From contig SDUX01000007.1 of assembly GCA_008729055.1 (NCBI GenBank), positions 1,846,064 through 1,910,063 of the forward strand: a stretch of 64,000 nucleotides of DNA, in the 5' to 3' direction. Below the pieces are notes generated by a model. That model saw nothing but the letters and a program-made list of their open reading frames with translations. It was not told the DNA's origin and ran no database searches. The stretch comes from Pyropia haitanensis (lineage: Eukaryota; Rhodophyta; Bangiophyceae; Bangiales; Bangiaceae). Each line of letters starts with the position of its first letter. Position 1 is the stretch's first letter. Shown piece by piece: positions 23,002 through 32,467 of this stretch. The position numbers were made by a program, and so were the translations under genes.

Positions 23002-23809
23002 CGCGGCGGCGGCGGCAGCAGCGGCAGCGGCAGCGGCGGCGGCGTCTCCCCCCCCCCGCACCGCCCTGATCAACAACGCGACGCTGTCGCCGCTGCCGAG
23101 CAACGTCCCCTGGGGCGTGACGCTGCAGCTGGCCGCCCTCTTCCTCGAAGGCACCAACTTTACCGACGCCACCGCCCGGCGCATCGTTGCGTGCAGCGCG
23201 ACGCCCGCCGCGTCGGGCACCCCCCCCCGGGACTGGACGCTCGTCAACGCGTCCCGCTTCACGCCCACCCTCCTCCAAGTCACCTACGTGGTGGCCGTCC
23301 CCGAGGCCTCCACCGCCCGCTTTGCCACGCGCTGGGTCGCGGCGGTCCGGTCGGGCGCGCTCGCCGCGTGTGCGGGCCTCCCCGACGGCGCCGCCGCGTC
23401 CGCCGTCGAGCCGTTTGACGCCAACCCGGTGCCGGGCGTCCGCCGGCGGGGCGTCGCGGTGTGGATCCCGGCGATGCTCATTGGCGCCGCCGCCGCGGTG
23501 GCGGTGCTGGCGCTCGCCGTCACGTCGCTGGGGCGGCTCGGCCGCCACTATGACAAGGGCGACCTCGCCGACCCGGACGCGCCGGCGTGGGCGACGCCGG
23601 CGGTGGCGGCGGTGGCGCCGCCGCAGGAGGGGCGGGGGGGGGGAGCGGAGACCGACGACGAGGATGAGGAGAGTGGCGCGACGCCGTCGGCGCCGGCGCC
23701 GGTGCCGGTGTCGTCGCCGTCGCCGTCGCCGGCGCCGGCGCCGTCGCCGTCGCCGTCGCCGGCGTCATCGCCGTTGCCGACGCCCGAGGCAGAGGCGAAC
23801 CAGGTGTGA
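22481..23809 (+). CDS. Single-pass membrane protein of an unrecognised two-member family, copy A
   Basis: The ATG at 22481 gives 442 residues. The first 31 residues are a signal peptide (MAHRPGRVVVWAAAAVAA...). An Ala-rich region leads to a conserved extracellular domain (about 200-310) with FLEGTNFTD, WTLVNASRFT, LLQVTYVVAVPEA, RWVAAVRSGALAACAGLPDG and VEPFD. Two cysteines (in IVACSAT and LAACAGL) are shared with copy B and could form a disulfide; NFT and NAS are candidate N-glycosylation sites. A transmembrane helix (about 327-350, after VWIPAML) is followed by GRHYDKGDLADPDAP and a Pro/Ser/acidic cytoplasmic tail. Copy B at 25400-26401 on the other strand shares all these blocks. I know no family with this signature, so function is open; a receptor or wall-sensing role would only be a guess. 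Confidence 0.85.
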
Positions 23810-24373
23810 GGGGGTGGGTTAGGGAGGTGGGGTGGGGGCGAGTTTGGGGGGGGGGAGCGAGCGTAGCGCGTGCCGGTCAGCACCGTGGCTGTCCCTGCCA
23901 TGGGGGGATGCTGCCGCACCACGCGGGGGGCCGAGGAAGTGCCGTCCAGCATGGAGTGCAAAGGCCCCCGCTCCGCCCGCGAGGACACGCCCGTTTTCAT
24001 TGTGCCGCCGCCCGCTTCCTTCCCTCCTCGGTGCCCTGCGGGATGCGGGTGCCGCTCGGGGGATTGCGCGGTGCGCACCGCGGGGTGTATAGCATCCACC
24101 CACCCCGTGACGCGGCCGGCGTGTCCGTTTCTGTAAGGTGGCCTGCCCCACCCGCGGGCGAACTGTGGCGTGATCCACCAGAAAAGGGAGCGCGGTGACG
24201 GGGTCGCGCTGCACGTGCTGCCGTCCAGGCGCCCGTGGTCATCTGTGTCGCCCCTCCATCATCCCCCCCTTCCCCCCCCCCTCTTTGCCCCCCTACCTCC
24301 AACCCCCTCTTTGCCCCCCCACCTCCATCCCCCTCTTCCCTTCCCCTCGTCCCGCGCCAGACCCCATTATACC
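23810..24373. other. Intergenic region before ERV1
   Basis: These 564 bases contain nothing gene-like. A pyrimidine-rich stretch (24255-24370) directly precedes the ERV1 ATG. Promoter elements are not identifiable. Confidence 0.35.
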
Positions 24374-24892
24374 ATGACGCCGCCTACGGCGTCCTCCTCC
24401 CCCCCCCCTGCGGACGACGAAGGGCCGGTCACCCCCGAAACGCTCGGCCGCGCCACGTGGACCTTCCTCCACACCCTCGCCGCGGCCTACCCCCCCGCGC
24501 CGACCGCCGCGGAAGCGTCCCGCATGGCCCGCTTCCTCACCGACTTTGCCTCCCTCTACCCGTGCGCGCCGTGTGCCGCCTCCTTCCGCGCCATCCTCCA
24601 CCGGTCACCGCCCGACACGCGCGGCGGGGGGGCGCTCCCGGCGTGGCTGTGCGCCGCCCACAACGAGGTCAACGCGGAGCTGGGGAAACCCGCGTTTGAT
24701 TGTGCAAAGGTGGGGGAGCGGTGGGGGGTGTGTGAGGGGTGCGCAGCCGCGGCGCCGGCGTTGGCGGCGTTCCGGGACGCGGCGGGGCTGGGGGGGGGGG
24801 GGGGAGGGGGCGGCGGCGGCGGCCGGGGGGAGGGGGGCAGGGGGGGGGGGCTGCGGAGCATGGTGCTGGGGGTGGAGCCCCGTAGCGGGTGA
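24374..24892 (+). CDS. ERV1: ERV1/ALR-type FAD-dependent sulfhydryl oxidase
   Basis: There are 172 residues from ATG 24374 (TATACCATG). The Erv/ALR fold is plain: LGRATWTFLHTLAAAYP (FAD-binding helix), LYPCAPCAASF with the redox pair Cys64-Cys67, LPAWLCAAHNEVNAELGKP and FDC, whose Cys93 and Cys110 match the structural disulfide. The enzyme passes electrons from thiols to FAD and oxygen or cytochrome c; Erv1 does this for Mia40-dependent import in the mitochondrial intermembrane space. The N-terminus has no cysteines, so the yeast-type shuttle pair is missing. A CEGC pair (Cys120, Cys123) lies just behind the FAD domain and may serve as a C-terminal shuttle, as in plants and some protists. The tail is Gly-rich. 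It sits between two paralogous membrane-protein genes. Confidence 0.93.
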   Translation: MTPPTASSSPPPADDEGPVTPETLGRATWTFLHTLAAAYPPAPTAAEASRMARFLTDFASLYPCAPCAASFRAILHRSPPDTRGGGALPAWLCAAHNEVNAELGKPAFDCAKVGERWGVCEGCAAAAPALAAFRDAAGLGGGGGGGGGGGRGEGGRGGGLRSMVLGVEPRSG

Positions 24893-25399
24893 CTGCGGTA
24901 CGGGGTGGGGGGGGGGGGGGTAGGTGGCCATGTGGCGCCGCACCGTCGGGCCCGTCGGGGAGGGAGGAGCCGCAGCGGGTGCGACCCCTGGCGGCGCGTC
25001 ACCCCCAGGGGCCCTTGCGCGGCGGGCACCCGGCGCGCGGCGGCGCACTCCGGCGGCGACACCGTGGACGTGAGGGGGACGACGGGCGCGGGACATTCGA
25101 GGGCTGGGTGGGGTCAACCTAGCGGACAAGAAAACTAGGAAAAGAAGAGGGGAACGAGTCATAATCAGCATCCCCGGGCGCGGGAGGGTAGGGGCGTACA
25201 GAGCAGCAGAGACTGGCGGCTGCACGCGGCAACCACTGGCCATGCGGAAGGGCCGCAGGAGCGGCCACGCACGGGCCGTAGTAGCGTACACAGGGAAGGA
25301 CAAGCAGCGACCCGCCGGCCGCCGCCCCTCCTGCCATCCGCCGCTCCGAGACGCCGCGGACTCCCCATCGGGTGGCACCCCTTCACGTCGGCGCCACGC
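24893..25399. other. Convergent intergenic region
   Basis: These 507 bases separate the ERV1 stop from the stop of membrane protein copy B. An AT-richer patch (25110-25175) lies near the middle. Nothing gene-like is seen. Confidence 0.4.
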
Positions 25400-26401
25400 C
25401 TACCGTGCGCCTTCGGCCGCTCCTGCCGGCACTGCCGCCGCACCGCCCCCACCGCTGCCGCCGCTGCCGGCGCCCCCCCCCACCGGCAGGATCTCCTCCT
25501 CCGAGTCGTACCCGCTGTCGTCGTCCGCGTCGCTGCCCGCGCGCTCCACGTCGCGCGCCTCGTCGACGGCGGCAAAGCCCGGCGCGTCCGGGTCGGCCAG
25601 TTCCGTCTTCTCATAGTGCCGCCCCAGGTGCACCAGCGCGTACGCGGCGACGGCGAGCACCGCCGCGCCCGCGGCGAGGCCAATGACGAGCGCGGGCACC
25701 CACACGCCAAACGAGCGGGCGGGCGTCGCGACCGACGCGCGCGTGTCAAACGGCGCGACCGACGCGGCGGCCGAGCCGTCGGGCAGGTCCGCGCACCCGG
25801 CCAGCGCCCCCGACCGCACGTAGTCGACCCACCGCAGCGAGAAGCCGCCGGTGCGGGCGTCCGGCACGACAACCGCGTAGATCGCCTGGAGGAGGGTGTC
25901 GGTGAAGCGGGTGGCGTTGACGAGCTGCCACGCGTCGACGCCGACGCCCGACTCCTTGATCGTTGCGCTGCACCCAATGATCCGCTCGTTGGTCGAATCG
26001 GTAAAGTTGGTGCCGTCGACGAAGAGGTTGACAAAGAGGAGGGAGCTCTTGAGCGGCACCATTGGCGGCACCGGCTGCAGCGTCGCCGTGTTGAGGAGCA
26101 CTGTCGGCGCCGCCTCGTCGGCGGCCGCCGCGTCGCCGGCTGTGGAGGGGTTGGGTGGCGCGTCCGTGGGAACTTGCCGCGAGGCCACGGTGACGACGCG
26201 GGCGGCCGCCCAGGACCCCGCCCGCCGCGCCCGAGCCACCGCCGCCGCCACCCACCGGCCGGAAGACCATCCGGCCGGCGCAACCGCCCCCGCGGGTGCC
26301 GGCGCTGTCGACTCCCCGCCAGCGGCGGCGCCTGCCGCCGCGGCGCCGAGGCAGGTGGCGACCGTCACCGCCGCCACGGCAAGCACCTGCGTCCGCGCCA
26401 T
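25400..26401 (-). CDS. Single-pass membrane protein of an unrecognised two-member family, copy B
   Basis: There are 333 residues from the ATG at 26401, chosen because it starts a clean signal peptide (MARTQVLAVAAVTVATCLG). Another in-frame ATG lies 15 codons upstream. The ectodomain parallels copy A: FVDGTNFTD, WQLVNATRFT, LLQAIYAVVVPDA, RWVDYVRSGALAGCADLPDG, VAPFD. The two cysteines (IIGCSAT, LAGCADL) and both glycosylation sequons are in the same places. A transmembrane helix (about 232-254, after VWVPALV) is followed by GRHYEKTELADPDAP and an acidic tail (SDADDDSGYDSEEE). It is shorter than copy A mainly because it lacks the long Ala tract. The two copies face each other with ERV1 between them. 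The family is not recognised. Confidence 0.88.
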   Translation of the reverse strand: MARTQVLAVAAVTVATCLGAAAAGAAAGGESTAPAPAGAVAPAGWSSGRWVAAAVARARRAGSWAAARVVTVASRQVPTDAPPNPSTAGDAAAADEAAPTVLLNTATLQPVPPMVPLKSSLLFVNLFVDGTNFTDSTNERIIGCSATIKESGVGVDAWQLVNATRFTDTLLQAIYAVVVPDARTGGFSLRWVDYVRSGALAGCADLPDGSAAASVAPFDTRASVATPARSFGVWVPALVIGLAAGAAVLAVAAYALVHLGRHYEKTELADPDAPGFAAVDEARDVERAGSDADDDSGYDSEEEILPVGGGAGSGGSGGGGAAAVPAGAAEGAR

Positions 26402-28342
26402 GCCGCCGCGCCGGCCCGCCCGCCCCAACGCGGCGTGTCGCCCCATTCGCCGCGCGTCCACTACCCGCGGGCGCGTCTGCGCGGCAGCCACGTGGGCGCC
26501 CGACCAGCAACCGCGGCCGGACAGACGGGTGTAGTCCAGCGGCGAAGCGGGCAGGCCAACCGCGACAAAGAGGGCGGCGGCGCCGGGGGTGTGCGCGTCC
26601 GTGATGGGGTGGGTGTGTGCGCACACACACATACAGGGAAGCCCGTCCCGACCACACGAAGAGACGAGCCTCTGGGCGCGTGGTCAAGCCCGCGACCCAA
26701 GAGGCCACGGCCAGGGCAAAGTACCCTAGACACCGCCCCCCGCCTCACCTGCACCCACCTCCCCCACACTCAACTCGCCTGCGCGCCGCTTCGCCGCCCA
26801 CCGACCAGCAGCAAGCCGACCCCACCGGCTGCCGCCGCGTCACGGAAAGCGCTCCATGGCAATGATCAATCACGGCGACGACCAGAGTAGCGGTATGGTG
26901 TCACGACCGGAAGGTGGGTGTCAGCCCACGTACTGCCGAAAACGCGCAGCGGCTGGGCCACAACGCGCAGCGGCTGGTCGTGACGCGCCCCCGGGTCGCC
27001 GCGTACACAAGCGCGACCGCAAGGGGGGAGTGGGGGGGAAAGAAGAGGGCCGCCGCCGGCAGCGGCCTCGCGAGGGAGACGTCCCGGCGGACGTCGGGTA
27101 GCCACGGTGAGGATTGTCAGCAGCAAACCAGGTGCGGCGTCGTGGCCGGGCAGCAGCCGTCCCGCCCGATGATCAGCGGCACAGCACAGGACATCTGGCG
27201 TAGCGGAGGGGAACCGCGAGCGCTTCAAGATCGCACTGCCGGTCGCATGTTGTGGTCTCGGCAAAAATACACTGCATTGTTAGTGCCAGACAGTACTACA
27301 TTTGTAATTACAATTGAGGATGCCTCTTTCATCGCGTTGATAATTTGAAGTGTGAGAACTACTCCGTTTGGTCATGCCTGTACCAACAAATACCACGTCA
27401 CAACTTGTCCTTGTACAGGCCGGATACGCCACGTATTTCATTGTCAGCGTGGCCAGGTCATCTCGCAGATGATCCCTGGCCGTAACCACGGCGCGCCGAT
27501 TGGCCCGACCGACTGCCACCCGCGCGAGTACCTGGCCACGTATCTTGCTATCAGCCGGGCCAGGTCAGCGATCGTTTTGGCTGCACTGATTACAGCCACG
27601 AGAGAAATCTAGATATCTTGGAGCAACAAAGCGGCGCTGCCGCTTCCCGTTTTTGCTCTTTGAACCGTCGTGACCCGGCCGGGCTGGCCGCGGTGTCCGT
27701 CTGCGTGGGCAGGGGGACTCACGCGTGCGAGGCCAGCACCGAGATTTTTGTTGCCATGAAATATGACCCCACGTCAACAACGCGGACATACGAGGTTCAA
27801 AAAAACCAAGAACAGAGGACCGATCCGCTTGGCCTGAATTCACTCGGCGAGACAGCCCCGCCCCCCCGCACAGCCAACCACACTCTACATCCGATGGTGT
27901 AAGCTTTGGCCACGTTCCGCGGCCGCCCCGCCCCCGCGCCTGCCGCCTCGGCCGCAACAGCCCGCCCGTCCCCCGTCCACGCCGACGTCCGACGAGGCGG
28001 TGGCGGGAGTCACCGTCCACACGCAAGCAACCATTGGAAGGGCCGTTTCAGCCGCGGACCCGCCTGGCCGGCCACGCTCCGTACGCGGCAGGTGAGGCCC
28101 CCCCCTCCCGGCACGTGGGCGCCGCACCCACGCCCGCGCCGCCTGGACGCTGCAGAGACCCGCCGCCTCCCCCGTGCACACCCCCCCGCCCACTGCCGCC
28201 CGCGGCGCCCCCCCACCTCCTCCCCCACCTTCGTCCCTGTTGCACCTCCCCCTACCTGACGCCCCTCCTGGCACTATTCTTTTTCCTGCTGGTGTCCGCC
28301 GCTGCCGCGCCCACCTCTCCCCCCCCCCCCCCAGCTGCCACC
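26402..28342. promoter_or_regulatory. Divergent intergenic region with an AT-rich island
   Basis: These 1,941 bases lie between two divergent genes. The stretch 27240-27640 is far less GC-rich than its surroundings. It contains a hairpin (27451-27482) and a degenerate direct repeat (27429-27460 and 27536-27567). No frame shows conserved protein content. It could be a promoter region, the remnant of a small element, or an unrecognised RNA gene. Confidence 0.35.
27429..27567. repeat. Degenerate direct repeat with an internal hairpin
   Basis: Two 32-base copies, 27429-27460 and 27536-27567, both start CCACGTAT and end GGCCAGGTCA and match at about three quarters of positions. The first copy's end, GGCCAGGTCATC, pairs with GATGATCCCTGGCC at 27469-27482, a 12-bp stem with a two-base bulge. 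The origin is unknown; a small transposon remnant is possible. Confidence 0.5.
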
Positions 28343-29615
28343 ATGCGCGCGCCCGTGAGTGGCGGGCCGACCCCCCCGCCGCCGCCCCTGCGGCGGGGCA
28401 TGTCGTTTGCGCTGCGGTCCCCCTTTACCGGCGGCACCCCCGGCGCTGTCGGTGGTGGTGTTGGTGGTGGTGGTGGTGGCGGCACCGCCCCGCCCGGTGT
28501 GCCGGGTGCACCCGCTCCTACGCCGGGCGCGCCGCCAATGCCGCGCCTGCGGCGGGGCGCGACCATGATGATGTCCCCGAGTGGGCCGGGTGGCCGCGGC
28601 GGGACGCCCCTGTTGGGTGGTGGCGCCACGCCGTCGCCCGCCTCTTCTGCTGCTGGTGCCGGCGGCGGCGGTGGTGGCCCGTCGTCTGGTGGTGGTGGTG
28701 GTGGTGGTGGTGGCGGCGGCATGCCTGGCGTCTCGCCCAATGACGGCCCACGGTTGCGGCCCGGTGCGACCTTCCTCCGGCGCCGCCCACCACCGCCGTC
28801 CCCCCCGCTGGTGGGCACGCCCGCCGACCCGCCGAGCCTGGCTGTCTCGCGCGTGTCGTCTGCGTCGTCCCTGTCGTCTGTGCCGCAGGCTGGCGGCGGC
28901 GGCAGCAGCGACGGCGGCCGCGGCGGCGACGGGCCAGACGGGGGGGGGGGGGGACCCGCCGGCGGCCGCGGCGCGGCTCCCCGGGCAGCCGCGACGGGCC
29001 CGCGTCGGCCGACACGCTGCTGTCAGTGGATGGGGAGGAGGTGCGCGGCGGTAGCGGCGGCGGCCGCGCCGGCCGCTGGGCAGCGGCGTCCGCTTCCGGC
29101 GCCGCCCCCGTGATCCCGGTGGTGTCGATTGAGGATGACGACGAGGAAGACGACGGCGGCGGCGGCGCTGCGGCGGCCGAGCGCCGCGGTGGGGCGGCGG
29201 CGGACGGGGCCGAGCCGTCTGGCTCCTCCACCACCTCGTGCACCGAGTGCGACGCGGTGGAGGCGCGGGTGCACGCGCTCGAGGCGCAGCTCGACCTCCT
29301 CCGCGACGTGCTGGTGGTGGCGGCCGATGCGGGCGCTGCCGCCGCCGCCGCGTCGGCGGTGGCGGCCAAGAAGAAGAAGAAAAAGGGCTGGGGCGGCCTC
29401 CTGGGTGGGGGTGGGGGGGGGGGTCCGCCGCGGGAGGGGGGCCCGAGCGCGTCGCGCTTCGCGAGGAGGTGGCGGTGCTGCGCGCAACGACCGACTACCT
29501 GGTGGGGCGGCTGTCTCCGGGGGGGCAGCCGCCGGCGGCGGCGGTCCCGTCCGGGGGGGGCGGGGCGGAGGGGGGGGGTCGAGCGGCGCTGAGGAGAAGC
29601 GGCACGGTGGCGTGA
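28343..29615 (+). CDS. Low-complexity protein with LRRGA-type repeats and C-terminal coiled coils
   Basis: The start is an ATG in an ideal context (GCCACCATG). The N-terminal half is Pro/Gly-rich with three related basic motifs, PLRRGMSFALRSPF, RLRRGATMMMSP and RLRPGATFLRRR. The frame must change at G14 28940-28953 and again in the G run at 29413-29423. One added base in each gives the acidic segment VVSIEDDDEEDD, a first heptad segment (AVEARVHALEAQLDLLRDVL), a Lys run and a second heptad segment (VALREEVAVLRATTDYLVGR) before the stop at 29613-29615. The coiled coils and regularly placed Arg-rich motifs suggest a scaffold or cytoskeleton-associated protein, but I recognise no family. Joining all three frames is supported only by protein character and by the +1 rule seen in conserved genes. 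Confidence 0.58.
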
Positions 29616-30368
29616 GCTCCTGCGCACGGGGCGTGCGCGGCGCTGGCGGTGTGCAGCGGGCGTAGGTTAGCGCGGGGGTGCCTTGCGATTCCGTGTTTTG
29701 TGGTGCGTGTTTTTTTTTTTTTTGTGGGAAGCTTGGGCCGCCTCTTCTGCTGTCTTCTCGTCGCGTTTTCATCCTGCATGACGACCGTCATGGCCGTGCC
29801 ACCACTGCGTACACCCACCACTTGCACGCGGCCGCCGTTGGGACAGGCGTTGGCAGAACCGTCTGGCCAGGGGGACGGAGTGGCACGTACGCGACGGTAT
29901 ATGGTCGCCCAGCCAACGCGTGGGGCCCATTCGTGCGAAAGAAGGCACTCATACGAGGCGCGCGTTTGGGCCAACCGGACTGAAGGGATAGGATGGGTTG
30001 GCACGTGCTCTGGGAAACACGGTCGGCTGCTCAAGGTGGGGGAAGTGCCAGTCGCCGCCGCACTGGAAAAAGAAGCTAATGCTGGCGGTCAGAAAACACG
30101 CAAAAGACGCAACAACTGTGGCAAGCCCTTGGCGCCCCAGTAGAACTCCGAGAAATGAGAGCCATGCAGTCCCCTGCTCGCCTCATTGAAGGAGGCCCCC
30201 GCTTATCTCATCGCGGGGAGGACCATAAACAGGACCGCTCCAGAAAAGACAAACGGAGCACCCCAAGGGATGGAGCCGTCGCCCCCACACGCCCCGTTCC
30301 AAGTGCATTGGCACGCGTCCCGCCTCCGGTCCACACACACGCTAACCGCACCCACCACGGGGACGCCA
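29616..30368. other. Convergent intergenic region with T14 run
   Basis: These 753 bases lie between two stops. A T14 run (29710-29723) sits about 95 bases after the coiled-coil gene's stop. The middle is less GC-rich than coding DNA. Nothing gene-like is seen. Confidence 0.4.
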
Positions 30369-31940
30369 TCAAAACTCATCAAATGGGTTGGAGCTGCCGC
30401 CACCACCGCCGCCGCCGCCGCCACCACCGCCGGCTCCACCAGTGCCGGCAGAGCCAGCCAGCGGGGCCCCACCCATCGCAGCGCCCGGCTGCATCATGCT
30501 ACCACCGCCGCCCATGCCCGGCTGCATGCCCTGACCAAACTGGCCGCCAGGCGGCCCAGCGGGCCGCATCTGAGCCACATAGGGGTCGTCGGGCGCGCCG
30601 CCAGCCGACCCATTGGAAGGCGGAGGGGGGGCGGGAAGCGCCAGCAACTGTGGCTGTTGCTGCTGGGGCTGTTGGGCGGGCACACCACCCATCATGCCGC
30701 CGCCCATCATGCCGCCCATTCCCATGCCGCCGCCATACATTGGCTGTTGCATCATGCCCCCACCGGCCATGCCACCGGCCATGCCACCGGCCATGCCTCC
30801 ACCCATACCGCCGTTCATGCCGCCACCCATACCGCCGTTCATACCGCCGTACATCTGACCAGGTGGCATCCCCATCATGCCCCCGTCCATGCCAGGCATG
30901 CCGCCGTACATCTGGCCACCAACGGGGGGCGGCATCCCCATCATACCACCATTGCCCATCATGCCGCCAGCGCCGCCGAGACCCATGGCCCCAAAACCTG
31001 CCGTGGCCCCCCCGAGAAAGTCGTCCGGCGTGCCCATCGACGCCGGCACCCCCGAGACGTTGCGAGATGCCTCCTTTTTCTTCTTCTTCTTGTCCTTGGA
31101 CGACTTGGAGCGGCCTTTGTCTGCGCCCGATTTCTTTGCCCGACGCCGCCGCCGCCGCGCATCGTCGCTGTCCGAGGAATTGGAAGAGTCAGAGTCCAAG
31201 CCGCTCCCCGACGAGGAGTCGCTGCTGTCCGACGAGTCACTGTCATCGCGTTTCGACGACTTGCCCTTTTTCTTGCCTTTTTTCCGGTCCTTCGTGCCCT
31301 TGCGACTGCGGCGGGAACGCTCACGCTCGCCAAAGCCGCCGCCGGCCCCGCGATCACGGTCATAGGGGTCCTCCCCATAGCCATCGCCCCGCCGAGCCGG
31401 CGGTCCGTACGGGTCCCGATCCCGCGGGTCCCGCCCATACCGGTCCAGCTCGCGCTCCCGGCCGGGCGGCGGTCCTCGCCGGCCATAGTCGTCTCCGATC
31501 GGCCCACGGCGGTACTCGTCCCGGCCGCCGCCGCCGCCGCCCCGCGACGTCGACGGGGGGCGTGCGGCCCAGGAGCCCTCATACTTAAGCCAGATAAACT
31601 CCCGCGCCCGCTCCACGTCCCCCGGCGGGGGCTCAGGGAAGTCCCGCGCGTTCCACCGGGCCATCCACTTTTGACGCGCTACGCTGTTGCCGCCACGGGA
31701 CTCGAGCCGGTCCACGTCGTCCATGGTCAGCAGCCCCGAATCCACGTGCTTGACCCGCCGCCCCGCGTCACGGTGGATGCCCGAACACATGGTGCACACA
31801 AACGTCCCCAGCGGCAAGCACACGTGCATCGGCGAGCGGTCGCCACAGTCTGCACAGTAGCGGTTGCCTTCACGGCGCATCAGGGCACGCACATGGCGCT
31901 CTGCATCTTCCGCCTCCCTGGCAGACGGTCGCCTGCTCAT
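30369..31940 (-). CDS. ArfGAP-domain protein with RS/Ser-Asp region, Met/Gly-rich tail and NPF motif
   Basis: An uninterrupted 523-residue frame runs from ATG 31940. Residues 13-130 form an ArfGAP domain: the zinc ligands are Cys29, Cys32, Cys49 and Cys52 (CADCGDRSP...VCTMCSGIHR) and Arg57 is the catalytic arginine finger that speeds GTP hydrolysis on Arf. WLKYEG near residue 118 fits the family's YxxK.W.. end. A Gly/Arg/Asp/Tyr-rich region, a Lys/Ser-Asp region (SDSSDSSDSSSGSG) and a long Met/Gly-rich tract (MGGGMNGGMGGGM) follow. The protein ends SSNPFDEF; NPF is a ligand for EH-domain endocytic proteins. The layout is closest to AGFG/AGD14-type ArfGAPs of clathrin traffic. It is divergent from the acetyltransferase gene. 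Confidence 0.95.
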   Translation of the reverse strand: MSRRPSAREAEDAERHVRALMRREGNRYCADCGDRSPMHVCLPLGTFVCTMCSGIHRDAGRRVKHVDSGLLTMDDVDRLESRGGNSVARQKWMARWNARDFPEPPPGDVERAREFIWLKYEGSWAARPPSTSRGGGGGGRDEYRRGPIGDDYGRRGPPPGRERELDRYGRDPRDRDPYGPPARRGDGYGEDPYDRDRGAGGGFGERERSRRSRKGTKDRKKGKKKGKSSKRDDSDSSDSSDSSSGSGLDSDSSNSSDSDDARRRRRRAKKSGADKGRSKSSKDKKKKKKEASRNVSGVPASMGTPDDFLGGATAGFGAMGLGGAGGMMGNGGMMGMPPPVGGQMYGGMPGMDGGMMGMPPGQMYGGMNGGMGGGMNGGMGGGMAGGMAGGMAGGGMMQQPMYGGGMGMGGMMGGGMMGGVPAQQPQQQQPQLLALPAPPPPSNGSAGGAPDDPYVAQMRPAGPPGGQFGQGMQPGMGGGGSMMQPGAAMGGAPLAGSAGTGGAGGGGGGGGGGGGSSNPFDEF

Positions 31941-32467
31941 TGTGGTAGGGTGAGAGGAAGAGGAGGGGGGGAAGTAAGGATGACCTCGGAGCTCGAGCAG
32001 GACAGATGCAGGCAGGCTAAAGTCAAGTTAGCCGGGCACCACCAAGTGACAGGGGAAACGAGGACCAGTGCGCACGAAAGGACGACGGAGGGGGGGGAGG
32101 GCAGGGCAGGCACCCTTCTCTGCGGGCAAGTTAAGAACGAAATGGTCGGGGTCGACGACCGCCACCGCACGGAGCGACCAATGGACCAGGCGTTGCCAGT
32201 CCCCGGTCAACGGCAACGGCACCAGAACGGGACAGCGCGTGTGCTGTGGTGCGCCCGCCCCAGCTCTGCTGGCCTGTCGGTCGGGAACGCGGAGGCGGAA
32301 CGACACACGATCTATCGAATTCTGTGTGACTCACAAGCTATCTTTTGTGCTGCATCTTTCGAATCTACACCACGGCAACAAGTCATGTTCTTGTCTCATT
32401 GCACGAGCCGCGAACCGCGTCGGGGACGGACACTGCGACCACGCCTTCTCTGTCGTTACCCCGCATC
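31941..32467. promoter_or_regulatory. Divergent intergenic region (ArfGAP / acetyltransferase)
   Basis: These 527 bases separate two divergent starts. An AT-richer stretch (32300-32400) lies 70-170 bases before the acetyltransferase ATG. It probably contains both promoters; no defined motif is visible. Confidence 0.4.
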
